Below, piece by piece: positions 17,825 to 26,648 of a DNA stretch of 35,135 nt. The stretch is from Acidobacteriaceae bacterium (GTDB lineage: Bacteria; Acidobacteriota; Terriglobia; Terriglobales; Acidobacteriaceae). The notes under the pieces were generated by a model. The model searched no databases and was not told the DNA's origin. It worked only from the letters and a program-made list of their open reading frames with translations. The stretch is from contig DAICZO010000432.1 of assembly GCA_027311125.1 (NCBI GenBank), forward strand, positions 1 to 35,135. The letters run 5' to 3'. Both the position numbers and the translations under genes were made by a program. Numbering within the stretch: position 1 is the first letter of the stretch; every line of letters begins with the position of its first letter.

Positions 17825-17892
17825 GAGCGTGTAGCCTGGCTTGATTCCCGCTGCGGATTTCGAGGATAGGAGCTACGCGCTTGAGGCAAGCG
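17825..17892 (+). other. Structured leader with alternative hairpins before the MscS gene
   Basis: AGCGTGTAGC (17826-17835) pairs with GCTACGCGCT (17872-17881) in a 10-base RNA stem with one G-U pair, enclosing 36 bases. A second hairpin, CGCTTG-AGG-CAAGCG (17878-17892), shares the 3' arm, so the two cannot form together. No T tract follows, so this is not a standard terminator. It could be a cis-regulatory leader of the mscS-like gene starting at 17916 or the 3' end of the sqr transcript. Confidence 0.4.
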
Positions 17893-17915
17893 TGATCAAC
17901 CTGTAAGAATAGAGC

Positions 17916-19820
17916 ATGGCAACTCGTCCCCCTGCTCCTGAAGCTACCGCAACGCCAAACACTTCCCATCGCCTGTTCACTCGGTTTCATCGTCTTGTTT
18001 TGATTCCACTCACAGTGATCCTAGTACTGTGCGTCGCGTTCTCGTGGAGGACCCGCGATGCGATGAACAACCTTTCTTTTCTGCAACGAGGAAGCATAAG
18101 CGGCACACCCTCTGGTCAGCAGACGTTGGTTGACCTGCGTCCCTGGCAGACAGCACAGGCTCTGGCTGCTCTTGCTGTAAGCACTGAGGAGAAAGAGCAT
18201 GCTCGAGAAGCGGAACGTCTGGCAGATCACGAGGTTGATCAGGCCTTCGCTGCGGCGTTGCGACAGGCTGACACCTCATCTCAGCCACTGACTGCAGCGG
18301 CAATGGCCCTGAAACAGAAGGTTGTCGACCTGCAGCAGACCGTAAAGAGTGACCAGGCACTGCTGCAGCAGGCAACCGCGGCAAGCCATACAGCCAACGG
18401 TACGAGTACAAACTCGGACGACGTGGACATCGCGAAGGCCCAACTGGGACTGGACTCCGACCAACTGAATGATGCCGAGCAGGATCTGGCGAGAGCTTCG
18501 GGCGATCGGAGGACCGCGATACAGCAGGAGTTGGCGGCCCATGAAGCTACCATGAAGAAATATGACAGCCAAGCCAGCCAGCCTGGGGAGATGGCGGTCG
18601 TTTCGTCCAAGCGCTACGGAACGCTGGCTCATCGTCTGGAGGCCTGGTCGGCACAGCGGTCACGTTATCAACTACTCCAGTTGGCTAAGCAACAGGCGGA
18701 GTCCGACAGTGCAGCGCTGATGGCGGAGCACCATGCTTTGGAGTTGCAGGCCAACGCCGGAGCCAGTGCGGGCAACAATGCTTCGGGGACCGGGGGGCAG
18801 TCCTCACAGAATGACTCAGCAACTTCGGTACTCGCAAAGATCAAGCAAAAGGCAGATCAGCATCAACTGCTGAGCATCTACAACGACCGCTTCCAGACCC
18901 AGCAGCAACTGGCAAGCGTGTATGCCAATTGGTCGGCACAGGTGCTGGTTCAGCACCGCATCGTACTCCACCTGATTCTGCAATCACTGGCAATGATCGC
19001 ATTTACGTTGATCCTGGTGACCTTGTGCGACCTGATGATTCGGCATTTACTGGAGCGTCCGACACTGGACCGTCGACGTACGCAGACCCTGCAGAAGATT
19101 CTGGAGCTTTCAGTACAACTGGTCGGAGTCATCGTGATTCTGCTGATTGTCTTTGGTACTCCGCAACAGATGCCGACGATCTTAGGTCTGGCGACAGCTG
19201 GTATCACGGTGGTGATGCAGGACTTTATTCTTGCGTTCTTCGGGTGGTTCGTTCTGATGGGCAAGAACGGCATACGCATTGGGGACATTGTCGAGATCAA
19301 TGGCGTGGATGGAGAGGTCTCCGAGATTGGCCTGTTTCGCACTTCCGTGATGGAAACAGGCAACTGGACCGATAAAGGCCACCCGACTGGACGGCGGGTT
19401 ACATTCATCAACAAATACGCAATCAGCGGCCAATATTTTAATTTCTCCACGGCTGGACAATGGATGTGGGATGAGATAACGGTGAGTATCCCTACCTCGA
19501 CCGAGACCTATCCAACCATAGAACGTATCCATAAAGCTGTTTTAGAAGCGACCGAGGCAGATGCCAAACAGGCCGAGCAAGAGTGGAAGCGCAACATCAA
19601 GCAGCATGGACTGAGCCAGTACAGCGCTGCTCCTGCGGTGAACCTTCGACCGAGTGGATCAGGGATCGACGTACTGGTCCGGTATGTGACGCGAGCCTCC
19701 GACCGGGTGGAGATGAGGAATCGGCTGTACCAGTGTGTTCTGGATGCATTGCAACCAGGCAGCGAGACAGCAGCGCCTGCCGCAACTGTTGGAGAGGCCA
19801 AAGCGGCAAACGCTCACTAG
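17916..19820 (+). CDS. MscS-family mechanosensitive channel with long periplasmic coiled-coil domain
   Basis: A 634-residue inner-membrane protein. A first membrane segment lies at about 26-44 (RLVLIPLTVILVLCVAFSW). About 60-340 is a large Gln/Ala/Glu-rich region predicted to be coiled coil (for example around AQLGLDSDQLNDAEQDLAR), probably periplasmic. Membrane helices follow at about 350-375 and 396-417, then the pore-lining TM3 region with the MscS pattern ILGLATAGITVVMQDFILAF (about 421-440) and the beta domain RIGDIVEINGVDGEVSEIGL. The C-terminal cytoplasmic domain reaches about 600. The core is MscS; the 300-residue N-terminal extension is unlike E. coli MscS and closer in plan to large MscK/MscM-type proteins. 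Start ATG 17916 has only a weak AGAG ribosome site. Confidence 0.88.
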   Translation: MATRPPAPEATATPNTSHRLFTRFHRLVLIPLTVILVLCVAFSWRTRDAMNNLSFLQRGSISGTPSGQQTLVDLRPWQTAQALAALAVSTEEKEHAREAERLADHEVDQAFAAALRQADTSSQPLTAAAMALKQKVVDLQQTVKSDQALLQQATAASHTANGTSTNSDDVDIAKAQLGLDSDQLNDAEQDLARASGDRRTAIQQELAAHEATMKKYDSQASQPGEMAVVSSKRYGTLAHRLEAWSAQRSRYQLLQLAKQQAESDSAALMAEHHALELQANAGASAGNNASGTGGQSSQNDSATSVLAKIKQKADQHQLLSIYNDRFQTQQQLASVYANWSAQVLVQHRIVLHLILQSLAMIAFTLILVTLCDLMIRHLLERPTLDRRRTQTLQKILELSVQLVGVIVILLIVFGTPQQMPTILGLATAGITVVMQDFILAFFGWFVLMGKNGIRIGDIVEINGVDGEVSEIGLFRTSVMETGNWTDKGHPTGRRVTFINKYAISGQYFNFSTAGQWMWDEITVSIPTSTETYPTIERIHKAVLEATEADAKQAEQEWKRNIKQHGLSQYSAAPAVNLRPSGSGIDVLVRYVTRASDRVEMRNRLYQCVLDALQPGSETAAPAATVGEAKAANAH

Positions 19821-19829
19821 ATGGAACTT

Positions 19830-19857
19830 CCCTGCAGGGGACTAAAAACCTGCAGGG
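19830..19857. terminator. Shared hairpin between convergent mscS-like and amidase genes
   Basis: CCCTGCAGG (19830-19838) and CCTGCAGGG (19849-19857) form a perfect 9-base stem around a 10-base loop. It lies 10 bases after the mscS-like stop and contains the amidase stop codon in its loop (19842-19844). There is no T tract after either arm, so it is a likely but unproven bidirectional terminator. Confidence 0.5.
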
Positions 19858-21650
19858 CGTTCGCCAGCAACGTTCAGGGCGGATTCCATCGCAAGGCCTG
19901 CGCGGCCAAGAGTACCTTCATCGAACAGGCGGCCGATGAAGGTGACTCCATGTGGAACGCGACGTGGTGGGGAGAACTTCGGCAGTGGCTTAGCCGGGTC
20001 TGGAGCCCAGTCGCTACGGGCTTCGGAGACCTCGACAAAACCAGCGCGCATAGTAAGCGAGGGGTGCCCGGTAAAGTTCGTCAAGGTCAGCATCTCATCC
20101 CGCAAAGACGGAACGAGAAGCAAGTCAACCTGCGAAAAGATCCGCGCCATCTCCATGGCAACCATACGGCGAAGGCGATCAGTCTGGACAAAATCGACGG
20201 CAGAGAGGAAGCGCGCCTGTCGGAAGAGGTTTGGCCATGCATCGGGGACCTGCGCTTTGAGTTGATCGACCTTATGGCTAAGCGTGAGTTCTTCAAATGC
20301 CGCTGCCGCCTCGGCAAAGAGGATCAGGTTGAGTGAATCATAGGGCCAGTCTGGCAGCGAAACTTCAACCGGAACCATGCCGAGTTGCTTGACCATCTGC
20401 AGTGCAGCGCGGTCGACGTCCGTGGCAGGACTTTCCTTCATCCACTGCGGGAAGTAGCCGACGCGCAAACCTTTGACCGAGGTTGCAGCATCGTAGTCCA
20501 GTTTGCATGGCACACTGGAGAGGTCCTTACCGTCCGGTCCGGTAATGGCATTCAGCACCAGCAGCGTATCTTCTACGCTGCGGGCCATGGGGCCGAGTTT
20601 ATCGAGCGACCAGCACAGTGTCATGGCTCCGGTGCGAGGCACTCGTCCGTAGGTGGGACGCAGTCCGTTTACGCCACAGCGCATACTGGGGCTGACGATG
20701 CTGCCGCCAGTCTCGCTGCCGATGGAAAAGCCAACCAGACCGGCTGCCGTGGCAGAACCCGGACCTGCGCTGGAACCGGAGGAACCCTCCTCCAGCAGCC
20801 AGGGGTTCATGGTCTGTCCGCCAAACCAGATGTCGTTCAGTGCCAGTGCCCCCAGACTCAGCTTGGCAACCAGAACAGCGCCGGCATCGTGGAGACGCTG
20901 CACTACGGTTGCATCCTTGCCTGGAACACGGTCGCGAAAGGGTTCGGCCCCGTAAGTGGTGGGAATGCCAGCAGTGTCGAGGAGATCTTTGGCTCCCCAG
21001 GGAATTCCGTGCAGCGGCCCGCGGTACTTCCCTGCCGCAATCTCGGCGTCGGCCTGCTTGGCTTGTGCCATGGCCAGATCGCGGGTCAGCGTGATCACAC
21101 AGTTCAGCTTGGGATTGAACTTCTCTAGACGGTCAATGTAAATGCGAGTCAGACGTTCCGAGGTGATCTGCTTGCGCTGGATCCACTGCGAGAGCATGGT
21201 TACGGGTGCAAATGCAATATCTTCGTCGCTGGTGGGTAGCGGAGCGGGTTGGCTGTGGCTGCGGACAAAGCGATCTTGTATTGGTCCACTGAACTCTCCG
21301 GGCAGGGCGGCATCCCAACGCGAGTACGGTGGAACGGTCGGCTCGATCGCTACTTTTTTAGGACCCGTGCGGCGCTCATACACTGGTGCGAGGGAGTTAC
21401 GCCAGTTACCTGCGGCCTGTGCGCGCTCTGCCGGAGTCAGTGTGATGCTCACGAGTTTCTCAGCTTCAACAAAGGTTGCCGGGGAGACCTCGGGGCCAAA
21501 AGCAGGCGAAGTGCCAAACGCAGGCGGCGCACCGGGAGTCGCGGTGTCCGGAGCCTGATTGGCCGACGTTTGGGCTTCTCCACGCGTAGCAACTGCTGCC
21601 AGAATGCCCATAGAACTGTGCTGAAGAAACTGCCTTCTTGATTTCGTCAT
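19842..21650 (-). CDS. Exported amidase (amidase signature family)
   Basis: A 602-residue amidase-signature enzyme. The triad is complete: Lys221 in PWGAKDLLD, cis-Ser293 in EGSSGSSAG and nucleophile Ser317 in ETGGSIVSP, with the canonical 24-residue gap. Start: ATG 21650 gives MTKSRRQFLQ, a twin-arginine signal followed by a hydrophobic stretch (MGILAAVAT), so export by Tat is likely; GAGGGG lies just upstream. An in-frame start at 21686 would add 12 residues before the Tat motif and is not preferred. A Pro/Ala-rich linker (about 30-60) precedes the catalytic domain. Substrate unknown: such exported amidases may act on amides or peptides in the periplasm. It is not related in context to the allophanate hydrolase at the other end. 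It diverges from the gene at 21866. Confidence 0.9.
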   Translation of the reverse strand: MTKSRRQFLQHSSMGILAAVATRGEAQTSANQAPDTATPGAPPAFGTSPAFGPEVSPATFVEAEKLVSITLTPAERAQAAGNWRNSLAPVYERRTGPKKVAIEPTVPPYSRWDAALPGEFSGPIQDRFVRSHSQPAPLPTSDEDIAFAPVTMLSQWIQRKQITSERLTRIYIDRLEKFNPKLNCVITLTRDLAMAQAKQADAEIAAGKYRGPLHGIPWGAKDLLDTAGIPTTYGAEPFRDRVPGKDATVVQRLHDAGAVLVAKLSLGALALNDIWFGGQTMNPWLLEEGSSGSSAGPGSATAAGLVGFSIGSETGGSIVSPSMRCGVNGLRPTYGRVPRTGAMTLCWSLDKLGPMARSVEDTLLVLNAITGPDGKDLSSVPCKLDYDAATSVKGLRVGYFPQWMKESPATDVDRAALQMVKQLGMVPVEVSLPDWPYDSLNLILFAEAAAAFEELTLSHKVDQLKAQVPDAWPNLFRQARFLSAVDFVQTDRLRRMVAMEMARIFSQVDLLLVPSLRDEMLTLTNFTGHPSLTMRAGFVEVSEARSDWAPDPAKPLPKFSPPRRVPHGVTFIGRLFDEGTLGRAGLAMESALNVAGERPAGF

Positions 21651-21774
21651 CTTCCCCTCTGGTGCGAATTGTAACTGTGGAGACACCTTTGTCCAAGCGA
21701 AGGGGCAACCCTGTTTGCGTACGATGAAGACGGCGGGAACAGTCTGAAGACAAGAAGCGCATCAGGGTCTACCT

Positions 21775-21816
21775 GCTTCCCAGCTAACTCCGCGGGCAAA
21801 CAGCCTACTGGGAAGC
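21775..21816. repeat. Inverted repeat GCTTCCCAG / CTGGGAAGC
   Basis: Perfect 9-base arms at 21775-21783 and 21808-21816, separated by 24 bases, in the 215-base divergent region between the amidase and the secreted unknown gene. A smaller CTAAT/ATTAG pair overlaps its right end (21816-21820 and 21836-21840). Possible cis-regulatory structure or remnant repeat; no T tract. Confidence 0.4.
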
Positions 21817-21865
21817 TAATAGTGCGGGTTGGCTGATTAGGCATCCAGAAAGCAGCGTCTGACTT

Positions 21866-22477
21866 ATGCTTATTAGTATGTTTCGATTGTCGACGCGTAG
21901 CCTATTTGGAGTTTGCCTGCTGTTCGGCTTGGTACAAGCTGCTTTTGGTGCTGAATTGAAGATATCGGCACAAGCACTGGAGCGAACCCTACGGGCACAA
22001 CTGTTCAACGGACCAAACGGGCGCTACTATATGCGCGGTGATGTGACTACGGCTTGCTACGTGTATGCCGACTCTCCTCAGGTGAGCTTTGTGCAGGATC
22101 GAGTGGTGGTGCATGTTCACACACGATCGAAGTTGGGTACTTCGTTGCGTGGAAGCTGCGTGGGAATTTCGTTGGCAACGGACGCCGACGTATCGTTTAT
22201 TCCTGACGCCGAGGGCGAGTCGATTGGATTCCGCGATGCGCGGATCGAGCGGTTGAGTGAATCGAAAGAACTCAATTTTCTTTTGGTTCCCTTCCTAAGC
22301 CGGAAGCTGCCGACGCAGATGAAGGTCAATGCGGCAGACCTGCTGCGAAAGTTATTGGTGCAGTCGGCACAGACGACTGGCTACTCACTCACGCTAACGT
22401 CTCTCAAGATCCATTCCATGATTGTGGAAGGCAATTCTATGGTGGTCGACGTCGATACTGCACTACAAGTCGATTAG
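21866..22477 (+). CDS. Secreted protein of unknown function
   Basis: A 203-residue protein with a signal peptide (about 1-29, ending VQAAFGA before ELKISAQ). I do not recognise the family firmly. The alternation of short beta strands, the early amphipathic helix ISAQALERTLRAQLF and the late helix VNAADLLRKLLVQSAQ recall lipid-binding DUF1439/YceB-type or TULIP-like periplasmic proteins, but this is only a resemblance. Two cysteines, in TTACYVYAD and LRGSCVGIS, could form a disulfide. No clear ribosome site precedes ATG 21866 or the in-frame ATG 21878, so the start is uncertain. It sits between the divergent amidase and the convergent ROK gene, so it is probably a single-gene transcript. Confidence 0.72.
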   Translation: MLISMFRLSTRSLFGVCLLFGLVQAAFGAELKISAQALERTLRAQLFNGPNGRYYMRGDVTTACYVYADSPQVSFVQDRVVVHVHTRSKLGTSLRGSCVGISLATDADVSFIPDAEGESIGFRDARIERLSESKELNFLLVPFLSRKLPTQMKVNAADLLRKLLVQSAQTTGYSLTLTSLKIHSMIVEGNSMVVDVDTALQVD

Positions 22478-22568
22478 AGCGAGCTTACCCGGTGGCGACT
22501 AAGATCGGCCGATGAGCTTTAATCACAAGATAAAACGCAGACAACAGGGATGGACAGTGCCATCTGAA

Positions 22569-23738
22569 TTAGATGGAGCCTTCGTTCATGACGAGGGCAA
22601 CAGCGCTGCGAAGACGTGCGGTATTGCCATCGAGCGAAGGCCTCAACCTGGGACCTTTGGAGAGCGAATTGATTTTAAACTCAGCCTCCACGACCGGGCC
22701 GAAACGGTACCAGGCAGAGGTGATATCGCCGACGACGATAATCTCTCGAGGGGCAAGCGCGGAAGCAATCATACGAAGGCCACGTCCAAGGTAGACTGAC
22801 ATCGTTTCCAGTGCCTTGACGGCATGCTCCTCGCCTGCCTGAGCCAGTTTGATGAGAGCTTCCATGGTCTGTACGGATGCACTGCCACCAGCCTCCTGAA
22901 AGTAGCGAAGAGCCGCGCGATTGGAGGCAACCGTCTCCCAGCAACCGCGATTTCCGCAACCACACAGGGGACCATTCGAGTCAATCTGAATATGGCCGAA
23001 CTCACCCGCCATTCCGTTCTCACCGCGCAAGAGGCGTCCATTGGCAAAGATACCGGAGCCTATGCCTTCGGACACGTTGACAACGACCAGATCGTGGTTG
23101 CCGTCGCTGTCGCCGAACCACACCTCAGACAAAGCACATGCGTTGGCTGCGTTGTCCATCTCGACTCGCAGGCCTGTGGCGCGTTCGATTCGTGGCTTGA
23201 AGCTGAGGACTGGCCAGTTGAGATTTGGGGCGAAGATCAGCTTCTGTAAACCGAGATCAGTACGGCCCGGCAGGCTGATACCGATACCAACAAATGTCTT
23301 GTCCGCATTCGCAGTAATCAGTTTGCGGACACCGGCGATAATTGCCGGAATGGCCTTTGCTGGCTCCTTGGGTAACAGGACCAGATTCTGCGCAACGATC
23401 CTTCCTCCCAGGTCGGTCACAGCAACCGTGGTCTGTGAAGGATGTATATCCACAGCAACTACAGCGCGATGGTGATTCAACTCCAAAAACGTAGGACGTC
23501 GCCCACGGGGGAGACGCCCGATCGAACCTTCCAGAATCCACTTGTCGCGAATCAGATCCTCAACTATCAGCGATACGGTGCTGCGCTGAAGACCGGAGAC
23601 ACGAGCAAGATCTGCGCGCGAGATAGGCTGGCGGGTACGAATAAGATTAAAGACCAGATTACGATTGATCTGGCGGGGTGTCTTATTGGAGGCACTTTGT
23701 CTTTGAGTAAAGGTAAACCGCGATGCAGGAGGAGTCAT
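22569..23738 (-). CDS. ROK family transcriptional repressor
   Basis: A 389-residue NagC/XylR-type regulator. An N-terminal winged helix-turn-helix (about 20-85: INRNLVFNLIRTRQPISRAD, LARVSGLQRSTVSLIVEDL) is followed by the ROK sugar-kinase-like fold (about 90-385). The zinc motif CxCGxxGCxE is seen as Cys259, Cys261 and Cys266 in LCGCGNRGCWE, and EFGHIQID precedes it. The helix-turn-helix marks it as a repressor, not a kinase. It diverges from the GH2 gene with 228 bases between the starts, so the GH2 gene and its own promoter are the likely targets, with a sugar as inducer. The start at 23738 has only a weak upstream purine stretch. Confidence 0.9.
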   Translation of the reverse strand: MTPPASRFTFTQRQSASNKTPRQINRNLVFNLIRTRQPISRADLARVSGLQRSTVSLIVEDLIRDKWILEGSIGRLPRGRRPTFLELNHHRAVVAVDIHPSQTTVAVTDLGGRIVAQNLVLLPKEPAKAIPAIIAGVRKLITANADKTFVGIGISLPGRTDLGLQKLIFAPNLNWPVLSFKPRIERATGLRVEMDNAANACALSEVWFGDSDGNHDLVVVNVSEGIGSGIFANGRLLRGENGMAGEFGHIQIDSNGPLCGCGNRGCWETVASNRAALRYFQEAGGSASVQTMEALIKLAQAGEEHAVKALETMSVYLGRGLRMIASALAPREIIVVGDITSAWYRFGPVVEAEFKINSLSKGPRLRPSLDGNTARLRSAVALVMNEGSI

Positions 23739-23800
23739 TCGATTTTCTTTCCGGCCGAAGCGAAATTATAGAGAGGCCGTTGCATCTGGCACCGGCCTAC

Positions 23801-23858
23801 TTGACATCTTAGTAGACGAGTCTTTATATCACTGACCTAAGAGATTTTGTAGAGTCTA
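23801..23858 (+). promoter_or_regulatory. Candidate GH2 promoter with ROK operator-like palindromes
   Basis: TTGACA at 23801-23806 and TATATC at 23825-23830 are 18 bases apart and read like a sigma-70 promoter for the GH2 gene. AGAC-GA-GTCT (23814-23823) lies in the spacer, and the related TAGAGTCTA (23850-23858) lies about 36 bases further on. A repressor bound here would block the promoter. Both parts are pattern reading only. Confidence 0.4.
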
Positions 23859-23966
23859 TGAACTAAATCTTCCTGCGTGCTCCTCAAGAGATGATTGATG
23901 AGGATTCACAAGGATTGTTTCCAAGCAATTGTTGATCGGCGACCACGTCAGGAGCTCATCATTTCA

Positions 23967-26501
23967 ATGCATTCTCGCCGCCAGTTCATTAAGTCAGGTG
24001 CCAGCGTTGCTGCGGTAGCCATACTTCCCTCGCCGTTCCTGCGCGCCTCCATCGCGACCATGACAGAAGCGGGACAAAGCACCGGCCAAAGTAACAGCAG
24101 GCACAGACTCTCTACAGGATGGGAGTTTCTGCGGGGATCGCTGGGCGGGCCATGGGAGGTTTGGAACAGCGATGAAGTTGCGGTATTTGAGCCAGTAACG
24201 ATGCCACATTGTTTCAATGCCTACGACGGGTGTGATCCGGATGTGCCCTACTACCGCGGGAATGGCTGGTACAAAACATACGTCAAGACTGCAAATCCTT
24301 ACAAAAATGGACGCACGCTGCTGCATTTTGAAGGAGCCGGGCAGACGACCAGTGTGTATGTAGGGGACAAACTGGCTGGAGTCCATACCGGCGGTTATGA
24401 TGAGTTCGTTCTCGACATAACCGATCTAGTTGCTTCTCTTGAGTTGGCAGAGACCAGCGCCGCCCCGACCACAGGGAAGCGACCCGAAGGTGTGCCCATT
24501 GCAGTGTTGTGCGACAACTCCCGCGATCTGGACCGCATACCGTCGGACCTGAGCGACTTCAGTATTTACGGCGGTCTGTACCGCCATGTACATCTGGTCT
24601 ATGTCCCCAATATCTCACTGGAGACCGTACATGTGCAGACCACACAAGATTCTCCCAAGGGTGCAGTAGAGGTCTCCATCGTCGGGACGCTGTACAACCC
24701 TACGCACTCAACGGAGGCAGTGAAACTTGCGGTGCAGGTGCTGAATGCGAGGGGCGAAGCGGTGCATCATTCCACGCATACTCTGAAGCCCTGGGATGAG
24801 GCTACCGAGATTGTGAGCTTTCGCATTGCCAAACCGGAGACCTGGAGCCCAGCAACGCCGCATCTGTACGAGTGTCGGGTGACCCTGAGTGGTGCGGATG
24901 GCGAGTATGTCACGCACGAGCAGTTTGGCGTGCGGCACACGGAGTTCGTAGAACATGGCCCATTCAAGCTGAACGGAGAGCGACTGCTGCTGCGTGGCAC
25001 CCACCGTCATGAGGATCATGCAGGATATGCCGCTGCGATGCCGGATGACCTGCTGGCGCAGGAGATGCACCTGATTAAGAAGATGGGAGCTAATTTTATT
25101 CGGTTGGCTCATTATCAACAGTCGGGCCGCGTGCTTGAGCACTGTGACCGTTTGGGCATTCTGGTGTGGGAAGAGATTCCGTGGTGTCGCGGTGGTGTGG
25201 GAAATGAGATGTTCAAGGAGATGGCTCGGCGGACGCTGCACAATATGATTGGGCAGCACTACAACCATCCCTCGGTTGTGCTGTGGGGGTTAGGCAATGA
25301 AGACGACTGGCCCAACGAATATCCGGAGACCAACGTTGAGAATATCCGCGAGTTCATGCAGGAGTTGAACACGCTCTCCCATGATCTGGATCCATCACGA
25401 ATGACGACCATCCGAAGGTGTGACTTTGCCCGCGACATACCCGACGTCTACTCGCCATCCATCTGGGCGGGTTGGTATCGGGGCACGTATCAGGAGTATC
25501 AGAAGTCGCTGGAGACGGAGCGCGAGCGGGTGAAGCGTCTCATCCACGTCGAGTGGGGCGCCGACAGTCATGCGGGACGACACTCGGAAAATCCTGACAA
25601 GGTTGTGGCAAAGATCGCGACCGGCAGAGGAAGCGATGAACGTGGTTTGGACTATCTCCCGTCGGGTGGACAGTCACGAGTATCCAAGGACGGCGATTGG
25701 TCGGAGACCTATGCCTGCAATCTATTTGATTGGTATCTGAAGGTGCAGGAGACTCTGCCATGGTTTACCGGGTCGGCCCAGTGGGTGTTCAAGGACTTTA
25801 CAACGCCATTGCGCGTTGAAAATCCGGTACCCCGCGTTAATCAAAAAGGGGTGATTCAGCGAGACATGACGCTGAAAGAGTCCTACTTTGTCTTTCAATC
25901 GTATTGGGCTGACGAGCCAATGGTCCACATCTATGGACACACCTGGCCTGTCCGCTGGGGCGACGCCGACGAGATGAAGATGGTTAAGGTGTACTCCAAT
26001 TGCGAGCAGGCCGAGTTATTTATCAATGGCAAGTCAGCAGGAGTGAAGCAACGCGACAGCCAGGACTTCCCTGCTGCCGGTCTGCGCTGGAGCAACGTGT
26101 TTGCACCGGGTAAAAACCACCTGAAGGTAATTGCAACCAAGCATGGCAAGAGGGTTGTCGATGAGATCGAATTTATCTACCAGATAGAGAAATGGGGAGC
26201 CCCAGCCAAGCTGATTCTGACGGAAAAGAGTCGAGCCACAACACAGGGGAAAGATACCGTAACACTCGAAGCAAAGCTGTACGACGAGAAGAACGTGTTG
26301 TGCCTGGAGGCTCGAAGTCAGGTGCGCTTTAGCGTCGCCTGTAGAGCCACGCTGATCGACAATCAAGGCACAACGCGGGGCTCACGGGTGGTGCAGCTCT
26401 ATAACGGACGTGCAGAGATCACCCTCCAGCGGAATGGCGGCTCAAGCACGGTAGCGGTAACCACAGAGGGGCTGCCAAGCAGTTTTTGCCTTATCAACTA
26501 G
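23967..26501 (+). CDS. Exported glycoside hydrolase family 2 enzyme (beta-galactosidase/glucuronidase type)
   Basis: From ATG 23967 the protein has 844 residues and begins with a twin-arginine signal, SRRQFIKSGASVAAVAIL, so Tat export is likely. The frame continues upstream to 23895 but extra residues would precede the Tat motif; GGAG at 23951-23954 is 12 bases before the chosen ATG. Domains: jelly-roll sugar-binding domain (about 50-230, RGNGWYKTYVK, GGYDEFVLDIT), Ig-like domain (about 235-330), TIM barrel (about 335-640) with acid/base Glu445 in LWGLGNEDD and nucleophile Glu529 in IHVEWGADSH, then a DUF4982-like domain (about 670-735, KVYSNCEQAELFINGKSAGV) and a final beta domain. The exact substrate within GH2 is not clear. 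Divergence from the ROK gene suggests sugar-responsive control. Confidence 0.9.
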   Translation: MHSRRQFIKSGASVAAVAILPSPFLRASIATMTEAGQSTGQSNSRHRLSTGWEFLRGSLGGPWEVWNSDEVAVFEPVTMPHCFNAYDGCDPDVPYYRGNGWYKTYVKTANPYKNGRTLLHFEGAGQTTSVYVGDKLAGVHTGGYDEFVLDITDLVASLELAETSAAPTTGKRPEGVPIAVLCDNSRDLDRIPSDLSDFSIYGGLYRHVHLVYVPNISLETVHVQTTQDSPKGAVEVSIVGTLYNPTHSTEAVKLAVQVLNARGEAVHHSTHTLKPWDEATEIVSFRIAKPETWSPATPHLYECRVTLSGADGEYVTHEQFGVRHTEFVEHGPFKLNGERLLLRGTHRHEDHAGYAAAMPDDLLAQEMHLIKKMGANFIRLAHYQQSGRVLEHCDRLGILVWEEIPWCRGGVGNEMFKEMARRTLHNMIGQHYNHPSVVLWGLGNEDDWPNEYPETNVENIREFMQELNTLSHDLDPSRMTTIRRCDFARDIPDVYSPSIWAGWYRGTYQEYQKSLETERERVKRLIHVEWGADSHAGRHSENPDKVVAKIATGRGSDERGLDYLPSGGQSRVSKDGDWSETYACNLFDWYLKVQETLPWFTGSAQWVFKDFTTPLRVENPVPRVNQKGVIQRDMTLKESYFVFQSYWADEPMVHIYGHTWPVRWGDADEMKMVKVYSNCEQAELFINGKSAGVKQRDSQDFPAAGLRWSNVFAPGKNHLKVIATKHGKRVVDEIEFIYQIEKWGAPAKLILTEKSRATTQGKDTVTLEAKLYDEKNVLCLEARSQVRFSVACRATLIDNQGTTRGSRVVQLYNGRAEITLQRNGGSSTVAVTTEGLPSSFCLIN

Positions 26502-26648
26502 AAGCAAAGACGCAGGCAGAAGAAGGCGCATTGTTCACAGTAAAAACTATAGAAGCTCGAACGCAGCAGGAGCATAGAACAACTCCCGCATCAGGCGTTA
26601 ATATTAATGCGAGTAGTGGGCCTTAGAGGATGATTACTGATACCTGAC

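Noticed and set aside
20385-21128. 247-codon plus-strand frame opposite the exported amidase
   Set aside because: Antisense to the amidase catalytic domain; no recognisable motif or ribosome site.
22560-22576. CCATCT-GAATT-AGATGG hairpin over the ROK stop codon
   Set aside because: Short stem, no T tract on the minus strand; not enough for a terminator call.
22512-22799. 95-codon plus-strand frame after the secreted unknown gene
   Set aside because: Lies mostly antisense to the C-terminus of the ROK gene and has charged shadow-like composition.
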